Source of the DNA: Malachius bipustulatus
Lineage: Eukaryota; Arthropoda; Insecta; Coleoptera; Melyridae
Direction: 5' to 3'
Assembly: GCA_910589415.1 (NCBI GenBank)
Contig: OU342638.1
Coordinates: 32,461,579-32,525,578, forward strand
DNA: 64,000 bases
Made by a program: the position numbers and the translations under genes. Under the pieces are notes generated by a model. It was not told where the DNA came from. It did no database searches and saw only the letters and a list, made by a program, of their open reading frames with translations. Positions within the stretch are counted from its first letter, which is position 1. Each line of letters starts with the position of its first letter. Of this stretch, positions 10,603 through 21,439 are shown piece by piece.

Positions 10603-11432
10603 GGCAGTTGTTCTTGTCTTGCGTATACCCAGAAGTCTGCAGATATTTTGAAACAGGTTGGACTCAAAATTCTACCCTGGTCGGAATGAAGCTCCAAAGG
10701 CACGCCAAATCGACAGACCCATTCTTTTACTAATACTTCTGCGATCGTCACAGCCTCCTGATTTGGCAACGCATACGCTTCGACCCATTTGCTAAAATAA
10801 TCCATAACGACCACGATGTACTTGTTCCCCGCCTCGCTTTCCGGGAACGGTCCAGCTACATCGATTGCGATTCTCTCAAATGGGCTGCCTACGTTGTACT
10901 GCTTCATTGGGGCTCTCTTCCGCCTCTGGGGTCCATTGCTCGCTGCACAGGTAACGCATTTTCTGCACCAATCTTTCACGTCTTCCTTGCTGTTAACCCA
11001 GTAGAAGCGTTCTCTTAACTTGCCCAGCGTCTTCGCCACTTCAAGATGTCCGCCGGATGCGCCGTTATGCATTTCCCTAAGTACTTCAGCGACACGATTG
11101 TTAGGGACTATAATCTGCTTACGCTTCTCCCTGCCGTCTTCTCCTTCTAGGATGCGTTTCAGTATTCCATCATGGAGTATGATGGAATCCCACTGTGCCC
11201 AGTAGCACTTTACAGCCGGGGAATGTCGTGCTACCTGTTGCCAAGCTGGTCTACGGCCTGCTCTCTTCCAAGCCAACACAAGTCTTAAGACAGGGTCACC
11301 TTCTTGGTCTACTTCGATTGCTGCCGGTTGCCAGTTGTCAGACACAACCGTTGTTCTTCTGCAGAGAACAGACTCCTTTTCTTCAGCTCGCTGGCAGTGT
11401 TTACAGTCCGGAGGACAAGGTCTTCTGGACAA
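10566..11432 (-). pseudogene. Integrase, zinc-binding and core domains (frameshifted)
   Basis: The frame contains an HHCC zinc-binding domain (H122, H129, then WCRKCVTC with C159/C162) and the rve catalytic core: D191 in AIDVAGPF and D251 in LHSDQGR. A one-base loss at about 10670-10675, just after SDQGR, shifts the frame; the remaining core continues in the 9352-10602 frame. Counting across the shift, the third catalytic residue (Glu) lies 35 residues after D251, the canonical D,D-35-E spacing. Integrase joins element cDNA ends to host DNA in the nucleus. The first codon is TTG inside the RNase H tail, so this is not a real start. The protein from this copy would be truncated. Confidence 0.92.
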
Positions 11433-11796
11433 GGCGTCAGCATTCCCATGGATCTTTCCGGCACGATGCTCTGTTTCGAAGTCGAATTCTTGTAGCCTTT
11501 CGATCCATCTGGCTACCTGTCCTTCCGGGTTCTTGAATTGTAGTAGCCATTTAAGAGCTGCGTGGTCGGTCCTGAGGAGGAAGTTCCTTCCATAGAGGTA
11601 TTTATAGAAGTGTTCTACCGACTGCCAAAAGTTCTCTGCGAGTCACACAATAATTCCGCTCTGGCTTGGATAAAGTTTTACTAAAATACCCGATAACCCT
11701 TTCTTGACCTCCCTGGATTTGTGACAGAACGGCACTTATTCCTACGTTGCTGGCATCTGTGTCTAAGATGAACCGCCCCTCGGACAAGGGATAACC
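11433..11796 (-). pseudogene. RNase H domain, frameshifted and 5'-truncated
   Basis: RNase H removes the RNA strand of the RNA:DNA hybrid during reverse transcription. Visible motifs are FILDTDASN (first catalytic Asp), TRREL (Glu), LRTDHAALKW (Asp) and HGNADALSRR (last Asp), the order seen in Ty3/gypsy pol. The first part is in one frame (stop at about 11602); from 11618 the domain continues in the integrase frame, so there is a frameshift at 11617-11622. Nothing of the reverse transcriptase precedes it: the SEGRF segment is joined to primer-site sequence, and the frame even opens backwards into the 5' LTR. Confidence 0.9.
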
Positions 11797-11811
11797 CCAC
11801 ACCTGACACCA
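11795..11811 (-). promoter_or_regulatory. Primer binding site, tRNA-Leu-like
   Basis: Two bases inside the 5' LTR the minus strand reads TGGTGTCAGGTGTGGGG. This resembles the complement of the 3' end of tRNA-Leu (recalled, not searched). The last few bases may derive from the RNase H side of the deletion. Confidence 0.65.
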
Positions 11812-11813
11812 AT

Positions 11814-12110
11814 TGTAACAATTTTTACTTAATTGTTCTTCGGATTCGTTTATCGATTGGTAAAACTCAGATATTATTTTCAACTAATTTAATAACAATG
11901 ATGACTATTTATTTTTACACCACCAAATAAGTACTACTTATCTATTTTCCATTTATATTACACCCAAATTACGGCTTATTATTTTTCAACTGTCATTTTT
12001 CGGAGAGACGCCATCCAGACGGTTACTCCAGAAACCTACGTCAGGATCGCGCCAGCTGCCGGCGCTGCCATGTTGCACGCCCGGGCAATTGAGAGCGAAA
12101 TCTCGTTACA
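11814..12110 (-). repeat. 5' LTR of the gypsy element
   Basis: 297 bp, differing from the 3' LTR only at 11844 and 11979. In the minus orientation it would carry the promoter; I could not pin down a TATA box. Confidence 0.95.
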
Positions 12111-12114
12111 GGCA

Positions 12115-12712
12115 TTTAAATATAACTGTTGCAACAGAAGCAGCTGTATAATTTCAACAAATTATCACCTTACCATTTTTTTCTAAAATCAAAAGGCGAG
12201 GTAATATTTGCAATTATTTGATATTACATGCGATTTCCCTATGTGAAAAACATAGCACATCATGTTTCCCCGTTTTTCAAAAAAAAAAACAGTTTTCTAG
12301 ATTTGTTATAATTTATTTGAGGGGTAGTTTTAACCCTTAGGAAATTGAATTTTCAAAAATTCTCTCTTATCTACTGCCTACACCCTGAAATGAATCTAAT
12401 AGGTATTCCAAAATTCAACTTTCTGTCCTTCAAACAGAATTTGAAATGTCGAAAGGGTATTTGAAATACCGGAGATTTTTTGAATACCAAGCAAAGGAAT
12501 TGAAATATGTACCAGTATTTTTGAAAACCAAATGCCCACCTACCAAATTCAAATGCTCGATGAACGGATTTCAAATACCAAGCACTAAATACCGATAATC
12601 GAAAGGATTTGAAATATAGTGTGTCAAATACCTAAAATATTTGAAATATTGAAGCTATTTTATCTATTAAAGATTTTATATTCAGATTAACTGTGTAAAG
12701 GTGATGATATTA
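12115..12712. repeat. Relics of the 7.5-8.8 kb repeat family
   Basis: From about 12400, short runs such as 'atttgaaatacc', 'caaataccaagcac' and 'gaaaggatttgaaata' repeat irregularly and match the array left of the LTR element. The retrotransposon therefore inserted near or into the edge of that repeat field. Confidence 0.5.
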
Positions 12713-12892
12713 TACAGGGTCGTATTTTTTACATTTCAAATTTACAAACCCCCTCCCTCGCACCTACAAGAGAGGGAGGTAGACTAATTTTAAAACCAAC
12801 AAAAATGATAAAATTTTGATCCTGAACTTTTTTTCGTAGAATGCATATTACTCGAGACTTTGAAAGTTCCAGCTTGAAAAATTCACCCTGTA
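12713..12892. mobile_element. MITE with CAGGGT ends
   Basis: The element 12715-12890 begins CAGGGTCGTATTTTTTACAT and ends AAAAATTCACCCTG, an imperfect inverted pair, flanked by TATA on both sides. It shares the CAGGGTG terminus with the element at 554-789. At 176 bp it is too short for a transposase. Confidence 0.6.
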
Positions 12893-13126
12893 TAGTGTAC
12901 TCGTATATGATACACAGAGTGAAAATAAAAATCCGGAATAAACTCGAGAAATGGAAAAGAATTACACCTACATTAAATGATAACAATCATTTACCCAACA
13001 ATTATTCATCAATTATTATTACTTTCGACTTTTCTGTAAAGTGTGATAGTGTCAAAATCGTGTTAGAAGTTCGGTTATTAAATAATTACAAAATAACGCA
13101 TTATTTATTCGAAAAAATGTTATAAA

Positions 13127-13192
13127 TGGCGCCCAACGTGGGGCCCGAACTCACGACCCTGAGATTAAGAGGCTCATGCTCTACCGATTGAG
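13127..13192 (-). pseudogene. tRNA-Lys(CTT) remnant with encoded CCA
   Basis: The minus strand carries the D-arm to 3'-end portion of a tRNA-Lys: GGTAGAGCATGAG, the anticodon region CTCTTAATCTC, a T-arm region, CGTTGGGCG, and then CCA. The 5' acceptor strand and start of the D-arm are missing. Nuclear tRNA genes do not encode CCA, so this looks like a reverse-transcribed copy of a mature tRNA. Alternatively, read on the plus strand, TGGCGCCCAACGTGGGGC is a classic tRNA-Lys primer binding site of an LTR element, here with unusually long complementarity. The T-arm carries substitutions, so function as a tRNA is unlikely. Confidence 0.7.
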
Positions 13193-15619
13193 TGAAATTT
13201 TTTAAGTGCCGTTAAATCACATCCGTGGCCACAGGAAACGTAAGGAGCTATTCAACATCTTGACTGATAAGGAAAGCTCGAGATAACAAATGTAATTATC
13301 ATTTTTTCACTGATAACTGTTATCAGTTATCATAAACACAAGGAGTGTAAGCATCGCTTGCGCACACGTAATTCCTGATGATGTCTACCGCAGCTGTAGA
13401 CGAAAAGTTCGGAGCAAATCTCAATGGACCACGGCACAACAGCCTGAAATCAATTACGATTTCAATAGAAGCCGGCCGTGAAAGCCTACACAAATCAATT
13501 ATTAATTACAGTAAATTTATTTAAAAATAAATATTCCTCTGATTAATATAATTCTCATTGGTTATTAATATCAGAGGAATCCGATAAGGGAGCCACGATC
13601 GGTCGTGAGGCACTGTTCTCAAATTTATGAAAAAGGCTAACACGGTGGAGAATATTGTGTGGGTGTATTATGGTGAACATTGTGTCTTAAATTCTAACAA
13701 TATTTACTTTTGTTCGAACCTTGAGGGATTAACATTATACCTTAGCGGCTTAAGATAACCCGTAAAATGCGGTGGAGCACCATCAAGTAACAACAATCCA
13801 GCAAAATGCGGAGGAGCTCGGTCTTCTAAGAACCAGATAAGTATAGTTACTGATTACTTTTGAGAACTACTGTCAACCAACCTGTCGCCCTAAAAAAAAC
13901 ACTCAAATAGACACAGTTTAATTTTTTTTCCGTTTGTTACAATGGCATGAGATAAAACCCCCGTATTTAAACAAAACATACATAATATCGACTAGTACGA
14001 CCCTATTATTAATGTAGGTCAGACAGATCGCCCCTACATTAAAAAAAATTATCCCACATTTATTACTGGAGATAATTTGGTACCTATTCTTGATCGTTAC
14101 TATAGTAAAGCACCGTTACCTATTAAAATTAAGAGGAGAAGACGGTAAAAATCCCGTGTTTAGTATGTGAAAATTTAAATATTCCTACACGAATATTCAA
14201 ATCCACGACATGACAGAACGGCACGTTGGAAATTCCACTTTTTATGGTCTCGGTCACGTAAATTTAGTACGTACGTACGTGGAAATTGTCAATTTAGTTC
14301 GAAGTTCGAAATAAGCAAACTTCAACGCCTGTCATAACATACTCATACTCGTGGTGGTGACGTTTGGTTCATAAACGTTCATGTACTGTCGGTGAGTACC
14401 GTCAAGATGCTGAAAATGCCAAAAAACGACAATTTATAAACGACAAAAATGGTCCACAGTCAACTATAGGAAGAGTTTTTTTAACCAGTAAATAACCACG
14501 TTCTGTAAAGGTTTGAGGAGTTGACTCGGCCGCACTCCTATAGTTGAGGAGTTGACTAAAAATCTTTTTCTGGTGCGTTGATCCGTCAAAGAGACCCTTT
14601 CACGTGTACATTATCCTCATGCTTATAATAAATGGAACTTCCAGCATTTACAGTCAGGAAACCCGCAGTAAGAATAAAATCGATGACCTCGTTTTAAATT
14701 TCACAAATTGTAAACGTATGACTCCTTTTTAAAGTCTTCTTAGGGCGACTAAGAGCAGGTATTATATTGTTAGATTTCCCAGATTTAGGTACCTAATGTC
14801 AAGACAAATTAAAAATAAAAAAAAACAAGAAAACTGGCAACCTCGCTTCAAGGAAGTTACTTATTGAATTATTATGAAACTGGTAATCTATTTTTACTTA
14901 AAAGAATTGTTTAGATGTTACGGTGCTTCAACATTTGAACATTACCTTCACTTTCACTAATAATATTATAACGTTCAATGTCAAAAATGGATTGACGTTC
15001 AAATTGACGTTTAACTATAATCATATTTTGAAAATTTATTTAGATTCGTCGCTTTCCTCACAAGTTTTTCTTTCCTCAACCAATGAGGCATAAGGTCTTC
15101 GATTTTTCTTTGACATCAGAAAAGTAGTTTTTTGGCGTATTTTCTGTTTTATCAAAAGAGGACGAATTGAATTTTATATACTCTTTAGCACCATTTCACT
15201 ATTTTCAGAAAAATGAATAAATTTATGAAAAATATTTTCTCTCGATTATCGTTCAAATTTTTATGGTGGCCATTGATTTTTCAAAAAAATCGAATCCCCC
15301 CCACTCCTCTGTCAGACGTCCATCACAATTTTTTCAGGTTTTTTGCACTCTTTTTTTTATTAGAGAGAATTGAGCAAAACTAAAATCGACTTCCTCTACT
15401 CCAGCTGATGTACATTCGGGAAAATCGCATCTTTAAATATTTTGACAACTGACAGCTGTCACTTGTCACTTGTCACAAATGCCTATTTTTTCTCGTTTCG
15501 TTGAAAGCTCCTCCAGGCCAGCCCCGTAAAATGCAAAAACACGCAAAGAAGTCATTATTGGTCTTCTGATTATAAGTTTTCTGAAAAGTCGGACAAAAGT
15601 TTCAAATTGATGACGGGTG
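13193..15619. other. Spacer with dispersed-repeat fragments, no gene supported
   Basis: It contains a GTAC simple repeat (14269-14282) and a short inverted pair around 14457-14555 (CAACTATAGGAAGAG / CTCCTATAGTTG). No open frame has domain support. Confidence 0.5.
13428..13495. repeat. Dispersed repeat fragment, copy 1
   Basis: The text around 'gaaatcaattacgatttcaatagaagccggccgtgaaa' recurs, diverged, at 24060-24125 ('gaatcaattatgatttcagttgaagccagctgtgaaa'), and a shorter trace lies at about 19545. It is probably part of a SINE or other transposon; the family is not identified. Confidence 0.5.
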
Positions 15620-16540
15620 ACAGCTACCAAAAAATGTCACTTATGTAAATGCGCCAATTTGGGCTAAAATCTTTTTGCTGAAATTTTGCTGAATAAAATC
15701 CGAAATTTAATAATATCACGTGATTTCCGCACCGGACTAAAAAAAAATTGCTGAAAATTTTTTGCGAAAAGGCCGAAATTTTATAATAATGGCCGGTCAC
15801 GGACGTGACATACATAAATGATAATCAATTTAAAAATAGTTTTTGGCTGAAAATTTGCTGAACAAGTCCAAAATATAATAATAATGGCCACACATGTTTT
15901 CGGCCACGGACTTGATAGACTTAAAAAATAGTATTTGCTCTAAATTTGCTGAAAAAGTCTTAATTGTATTTTTTACAGAGGCCAAACATGCGTTCGAGCA
16001 CGGACTTAATAAACTGAAAAAATCGTTTTTGCGGAAATTTTGCTGAAAAAAGTCCGAAATTTTATAATAATGGCCATCGACGCCTTTAGCACTGGACTTA
16101 GTAAGCTGAAAAAGTGTTTTTTACTGAAATTTTGCTGAAAAAAGTTCTAAATTTTAAAATAATGGCCACACACACGCCTTCGGCCACGAACTTCATTTCA
16201 TTAACTGAACAAATAGTTTTTGCTGAAATTTGGCTGAAAAAAGTCCAAAATTTTATAAAAATGGCCCTCAACGCTTTCAGTCACGGGCTTTTAATTAACT
16301 AAAAAAATATTTTTGCTGAAAATTTTCTTTGAAAAGTACCAAGTAGGTATTAATTTTAAAATAATAGCCAACCATGCGTTCTTTCACCGAGTTAATAAAC
16401 TGAAAAAAACTTTTTTGCTGAAATTTTGCGCAAAAACTAGTAAATTTTCTAATAATGGCCAGCCATGCTTCAGCCACGGATTAAAAAAAAGTCAAAATTT
16501 GTTGTGAAAAGGCCGAAATTTTATAATAATCGAAGTCCCT
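15620..16540. repeat. Degenerate tandem array, ~95-bp unit
   Basis: About nine units of the pattern 'tttttgctgaaattttgctgaaaaaagtcc', 'aaattttataataatggcc', 'cacggacttaataaactgaaaa'. Anchor copies at about 15949, 16029, 16124, 16224, 16314 and 16414 lie 80-100 bp apart. Confidence 0.75.
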
Positions 16541-16789
16541 CTCCTTGGACTTGAATACCATTTTTATAGAGTGACATAAAGTGAGATAAAATTTCGACCA
16601 AGGAACAGCAAAACGATTAAAGCGATTTTTATATTTTTCTTATTTCATGATTTTTTCCCTATATTATCAGGCAAAAGGAAAAGGGAAAAAACCTGGAAAA
16701 GGGTAACGGTAAAAGGGAAGGGAAACTTTTTTTCTTGAAAAAATCTCCTAATTGATGTTGATGGAGCGATTTTTGTACGACGACGCCCG

Positions 16790-19300
16790 GAAATCTTTTT
16801 TTAGGCCACGATTTTCCACTTAATAATGAGCAAACGGGAAAGAGAAAAATGACTAGTTGCTTGAAAAAATCTCAAAATTGCTGCTGAGAAGAGATTTTCG
16901 TTCAAAGATCGAAATATTTTGTCAAATCACGATTTCCCACTCAATAATGGGCAGCCTGGGAAAGAGAAAAATGACTAGTTATTTGAAGAAATCTTTGAAT
17001 TGCTGCTGGGAAGAGATTTTCGTGCAAAGATCGGAATTTTTTTTCGAGCTGCGAATTCTCACTTAGTAATGGGCAACTTGAGAAGGTAAAAAAGTACTAG
17101 TGGCTTGAAAAAATCTCTAAATTGCTGCTGAGAAGAGATTTTCGTTCAAAGATCGTAACTTTTTTCTAGTTACGATTTTCATCTTAACAATGGGCAAACG
17201 GGGAAAGAGGAAAAAGACTAATTGCTTGAAAAATTTCTAAATTGCTGCTGAGAAAAAATTTTCGTTCAAAGATCGGAATTTTTTGTCAAGCCACCATTTT
17301 CCGCTTATTCATGAGCATACGGGGAAGAGAAAAATTGTTTTGTTTCTTGAAAAAAAATCTAAATTTTTCGTAAAGATTTTTCTCGAGAAGAGATTTGCGT
17401 TCAAAAATCGGAATTTTTTGTTCAAGCCACGAATTTCCACTCAATAATGGGCAAACTGGGAATAAGAAAAAGGGCTAGTTGCTTAAAAAAATTCTATATA
17501 AATTGCTACTGAGAAGAGATTTTAGTGAGAAGGTGAAAATGACTAGATACTTGAAAAAATCTCTAAATTGCTGCTGAGAAGGGATTTTCGTGAAAAGATG
17601 TTTTTCCAAGCTGTGATTTCTCACTTAATAATGAGCAACCTGGGAAGGTGAAAAAGGATTAGTTGCTTGAAAAAATCTCTAAATTGCTGCTGAGAAGAGA
17701 TTTTCGTGAAAAGATGTTTTTCCAAGCTGTGATTTCTCACTTAATAATGAGCAACCTGGGAAGGTGAAAAAGGATTAGTTGCTTGAAAAAATCTCTAAAT
17801 TGCTGCTGAGAAGAGATTTTCGTGAAAAGATGTTTTTCCAAGCTGTGATTTCTCACTTAATAATGAGCAATCTGGGAAGGTGAAAAAGGATTAGTTGCTT
17901 GAAAAAATCTCTAAATTGCTGCTGAGAAGAGATTTTCGTGAAAAGATGTTTTTCCAAGCTGTGATTTCTCACTTAATAATGAGCAACCTGGGAAGGTGAA
18001 AAAGGATTAGTTGCTTGAAAAAATCTCTAAATTGCTGCTGAGAAGAGATTTTCGTGAAAAGATGTTTTTCCAAGCTGTGATTTCTCACTTAATAATGAGC
18101 AATCTGGGAAGGTGAAAAAGGATTAGTTGCTTGAAAAAATCTCTAAATTGCTGCTGAGAAGAGATTTTCGTGAAAAGATGTTTTTCCAAGCTGTGATTTC
18201 TCACTTAATAATGAGCAATCTGGGAAGGTGAAAAAGGATTAGTTGCTTGAAAAAATCTCTAAATTGCTGCTGAGAAGAGATTTTCGTGAAAAGATGTTTT
18301 TCCAAGCTGTGATTTCTCACTTAATAATGAGCAATCTGGGAAGGTGAAAAAGGATTAGTTGCTTGAAAAAATCTCTAAATTTCTGCTGAGAAGAGATTTT
18401 CGTGAAAAGATGTTTTTCCAAGCTGTGATTTCTCACTTAATAATGAGCAACCTGGGAAGGTGAAAAAGGATTAGTTGCTTGAAAAAATCTCTAAATTGCT
18501 GCTGAGAAGAGATTTTCGTGAAAAGATGTTTTTCCAAGCTGTGATTTCTCACTTAATAATGAGCAACCTGGGAAGGTGAAAAAGGATTAGTTGCTTGAAA
18601 AAATGTCTAAATTGCTGCTGAGAAGAGATTTTCGTGAAAAGATGTTTTTCCAAGCTGTGATTTCTCACTTAATAATGAGCAACCTGGGAAGGTGAAAAAG
18701 GATTAGTTGCTTGAAAAAATCTCTAAATTGCTGCTGAGAAGAGATTTTCGTGAAAAGATGTTTTTCCAAGCTGTGATTTCTCACTTAATAATAAGCAACC
18801 TGGGAAGGTGAAAAAGGATTAGTTGCTTGAAAAAATCTCTAAATTTCTGCTGAGAAGAGATTTTCGTGAAAAGATGTTTTTCCAAGCTGTGATTTCTCAC
18901 TTAATAATGAGCAACCTGGGAAGGTGAAAAAGGATTAGTTGCTTGAAAAAATCTCTAAATTGCTGCTGAGAAGAGATTTTCGTGAAAAGATGTTTTTCCA
19001 AGCTGTGATTTCTCACTTAATAATGAGCAGCCTGGGAAGGTGAAAAAGGATTAGTTGCTTGAAAAAATCTCTAAATTGCTGCTGAGAAGAGATGTTCGTT
19101 CAAGGATCGGTATTTTTTCAAGCCACGATTTCCCACTTATTAATGGGAATCCGGGAAAGAGAAAAGGGACCACTTGGTGGAAAAAATGTCTAAATTGCTG
19201 ATCGTTCAAAGATCGAGTTTTTTTTTCCAAACCACGATTTCCCACTTAATAATGGGCAAACGGGGAAAGCGAAAAAGGACTAGTTCCTTGAAAAAATTCA
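16790..19300. repeat. 116-bp satellite array with homogenised core
   Basis: The core (about 17530-19075) holds 13 monomers with an exact 116-bp period; the string GCAACCTGGG or a one-base variant recurs at 17635, 17751, 17867, 17983, 18099, 18215, 18331, 18447, 18563, 18679, 18795, 18911 and 19027. Core copies differ at only a few sites, for example CC versus TC in that string. On both sides (16790-17530 and 19076-19300) copies diverge progressively in sequence and length. No frame crosses monomers. Confidence 0.95.
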
Positions 19301-19310
19301 AATCGCGGCT

Positions 19311-21439
19311 GAGAGCATTTTTCTTCATGCATTTTTCTTTCCATGAATTAAAATATTTTTCTAAAACCGTCACGTCCTCGGATTATAACCATTAAATGAC
19401 GAACGGGCGCTTTAAAAATGAAACCCTTATGACCATTCGAAACTACCAATAAAAGATTTACTGGATGATTGAAGACTGAGAAAGACACATGCGATAAAGG
19501 GGAAACGCGAACGTAGTAATAGTAAGAAAAGTGCAAAAGGCATGAAATCAATTACAGCTGTGACCTGAAAACCGGAAATAATTACACGAAAACATGGAAA
19601 TATTAATAAATGCTCCAGTTCTGAAATGGGACTCATTCAGCCCGTTTCATTCCTGCAATAACACAGTCGTAAAATTTATTATTACTACTCGCCTACCCAC
19701 TTCTTGTAAAATTACTATGTGTCTATATTACAACTTCAAGTATGACATAAATCCATAGCGCCCTTAACCCTTTTTACACCCTATAATTGTTTTTTCTCTC
19801 TCGTCCTCATCTCGATCATCCGAATTATGAAAGCAATCCCAATTTAATAACTGCCGCTACCATGTGTTATAAGTATCAAATAAAATCCCCTTCTAATCAT
19901 ACGCCCCTGATTTCGGTTCCAAATCGATCGCCCCGGCCTGAGGTCGCGGATACCTATTTAAATACCCCCGTTATGCTTCTAATAAGGCAATAAACGGGGT
20001 CGGTTTGGCCGAAAGGGGTGGCCCGACATGGAAGGGGTGTTGATGGTTATCTTTGAGGTTCCGTATATTTAGTAGCTCCTCATCGATTAAGGATATGTAT
20101 AGGAAAGGTGGCACGACTATGTATGTATAGCTGACTAAAGGGTTGTTTATACTTACTCTGTTAGGTATCTATAGTGTAAATGGTCCTTTAGATTTTTTTT
20201 TTATAAACGAGATTGAAACTAGAGTCATTCTTTATGTTCTATTCTCATGGAATATTAATTTATTTCATTATACCGCAACTTTTTTTCTGGGCCCATAACC
20301 TAGTGTTGGATTTTCTGAACTCGTTTCGGTCATAATAATTTTAACAATGGGGTTTACGTTTTATTTCAGAAATAAACGCACAAGAAAAGTTGTTTGATGA
20401 AGCTAAACCACGTACTTAATAAAAAAGTTCCAGCTTCAAGAGACTAATGCGTTATATGAGAGACACGTCGTAATACACGTAAAGCGTCACGTACGAACAC
20501 ATATCGGGAGAGTTTTGATCAAAGTTTTCTCGACGCATATCCCACGTTTTTACATCCGAGCTTTTACATGTCACGCTTTTATATGATATTTTTTTGGCCA
20601 GTAAAAAGCGAAAGCTTCAAAAGTAGAATGACCGATTAGCCTAATTTACCAGGGAGTTCGCCATGGAGAATCCTCCAACAAACGGTGCGGTTGTTTTATT
20701 CTGTCACGCGTCAAGCGTCACGCGTCACGCAGACGCTATTCAATTTTATAATAACGAGAGTTCAGACGTTAAAAGGAGTCACTATTATAGCTCTTGCATG
20801 CGGAATCGTCCGCTCTTTTCCATCGCAGTAGCATGATGGAAGTTCTGGAATTTCAATTAACCGGAGAATTGGATTTGAATCCCGGCGTTGATAATCAACT
20901 CCTGCTCGAACGAATCAATTATCACTGCGGCGTATCGGAATTATCTTGTCATTATTCGTGTCGAAATTGGAAGCGATCGCGTCTAGACAATCTGGGATCG
21001 TGTGTCCGGGATTAGGGCGTATTTTCGCATTGATCAGAGTAGTTATGAGTTGGTTGATAATCAACGAATAACGGCGAACTGCGATGCACATTTTTTTTTC
21101 CATTTATTTGATTATCAGCGGAGAAGCAGGGCGCTTTTGCATGTTTAATGGAGCCTATCTCTGGGGAGCGACGCTACTGTCACGTCAGGCGGTGTTTGAA
21201 TCGCATTATTATTCATAAAATTAGCAACGTAATTGGTACTAAACGAGTATTTATTCCACTCTATCGTTGACCTATCACATAATGCCTCTCAGAGCCAACA
21301 TCAAACAGACCTCCATTTAATCTATTTACTAGCCTGTCGGCAAATTTAATAATATCTTTGTTCAATCCGTTGTTAATTATCTCTCAGTGCACTGAACAAG
21401 CTTTCAAATATAGAAAATTATTCGATTTTCATGTTGCTC
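19311..21439. other. Spacer, no gene supported
   Basis: A short direct-repeat cluster of GCGTCACGC/GCGTCAAGC type lies at about 20702-20735. Open frames under 75 codons show no domain. Confidence 0.5.

Larger units (their letters stand above)
9056..12114 (-). mobile_element. Ty3/gypsy LTR retrotransposon, internally deleted, with macro and CCCH domains
   Basis: Two 297-bp LTRs (9060-9356 and 11814-12110), each TGTAAC...GTTACA, are flanked by a 4-bp GGCA duplication (9056-9059, 12111-12114). Coding is on the minus strand, so the 5' LTR is at 11814-12110. A primer site and a polypurine tract sit directly inside the LTRs. The 2.46-kb interior has no gag, protease or reverse transcriptase: the primer site runs straight into RNase H. 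RNase H, integrase, a GPY-type C-terminus, a macro domain and a CCCH finger follow in that order. There are two frameshifts, near 11619 and 10672. The LTRs differ at two positions (9090/11844 and 9225/11979), so insertion is recent, whereas the coding region is defective. Gypsy assignment rests on the RNase H-integrase order and sequence. Confidence 0.95.

Noticed and set aside
9282..11595. Several plus-strand frames across the LTR element
   Set aside because: They are antisense to clear RNase H, integrase and macro-domain coding and carry no motif.
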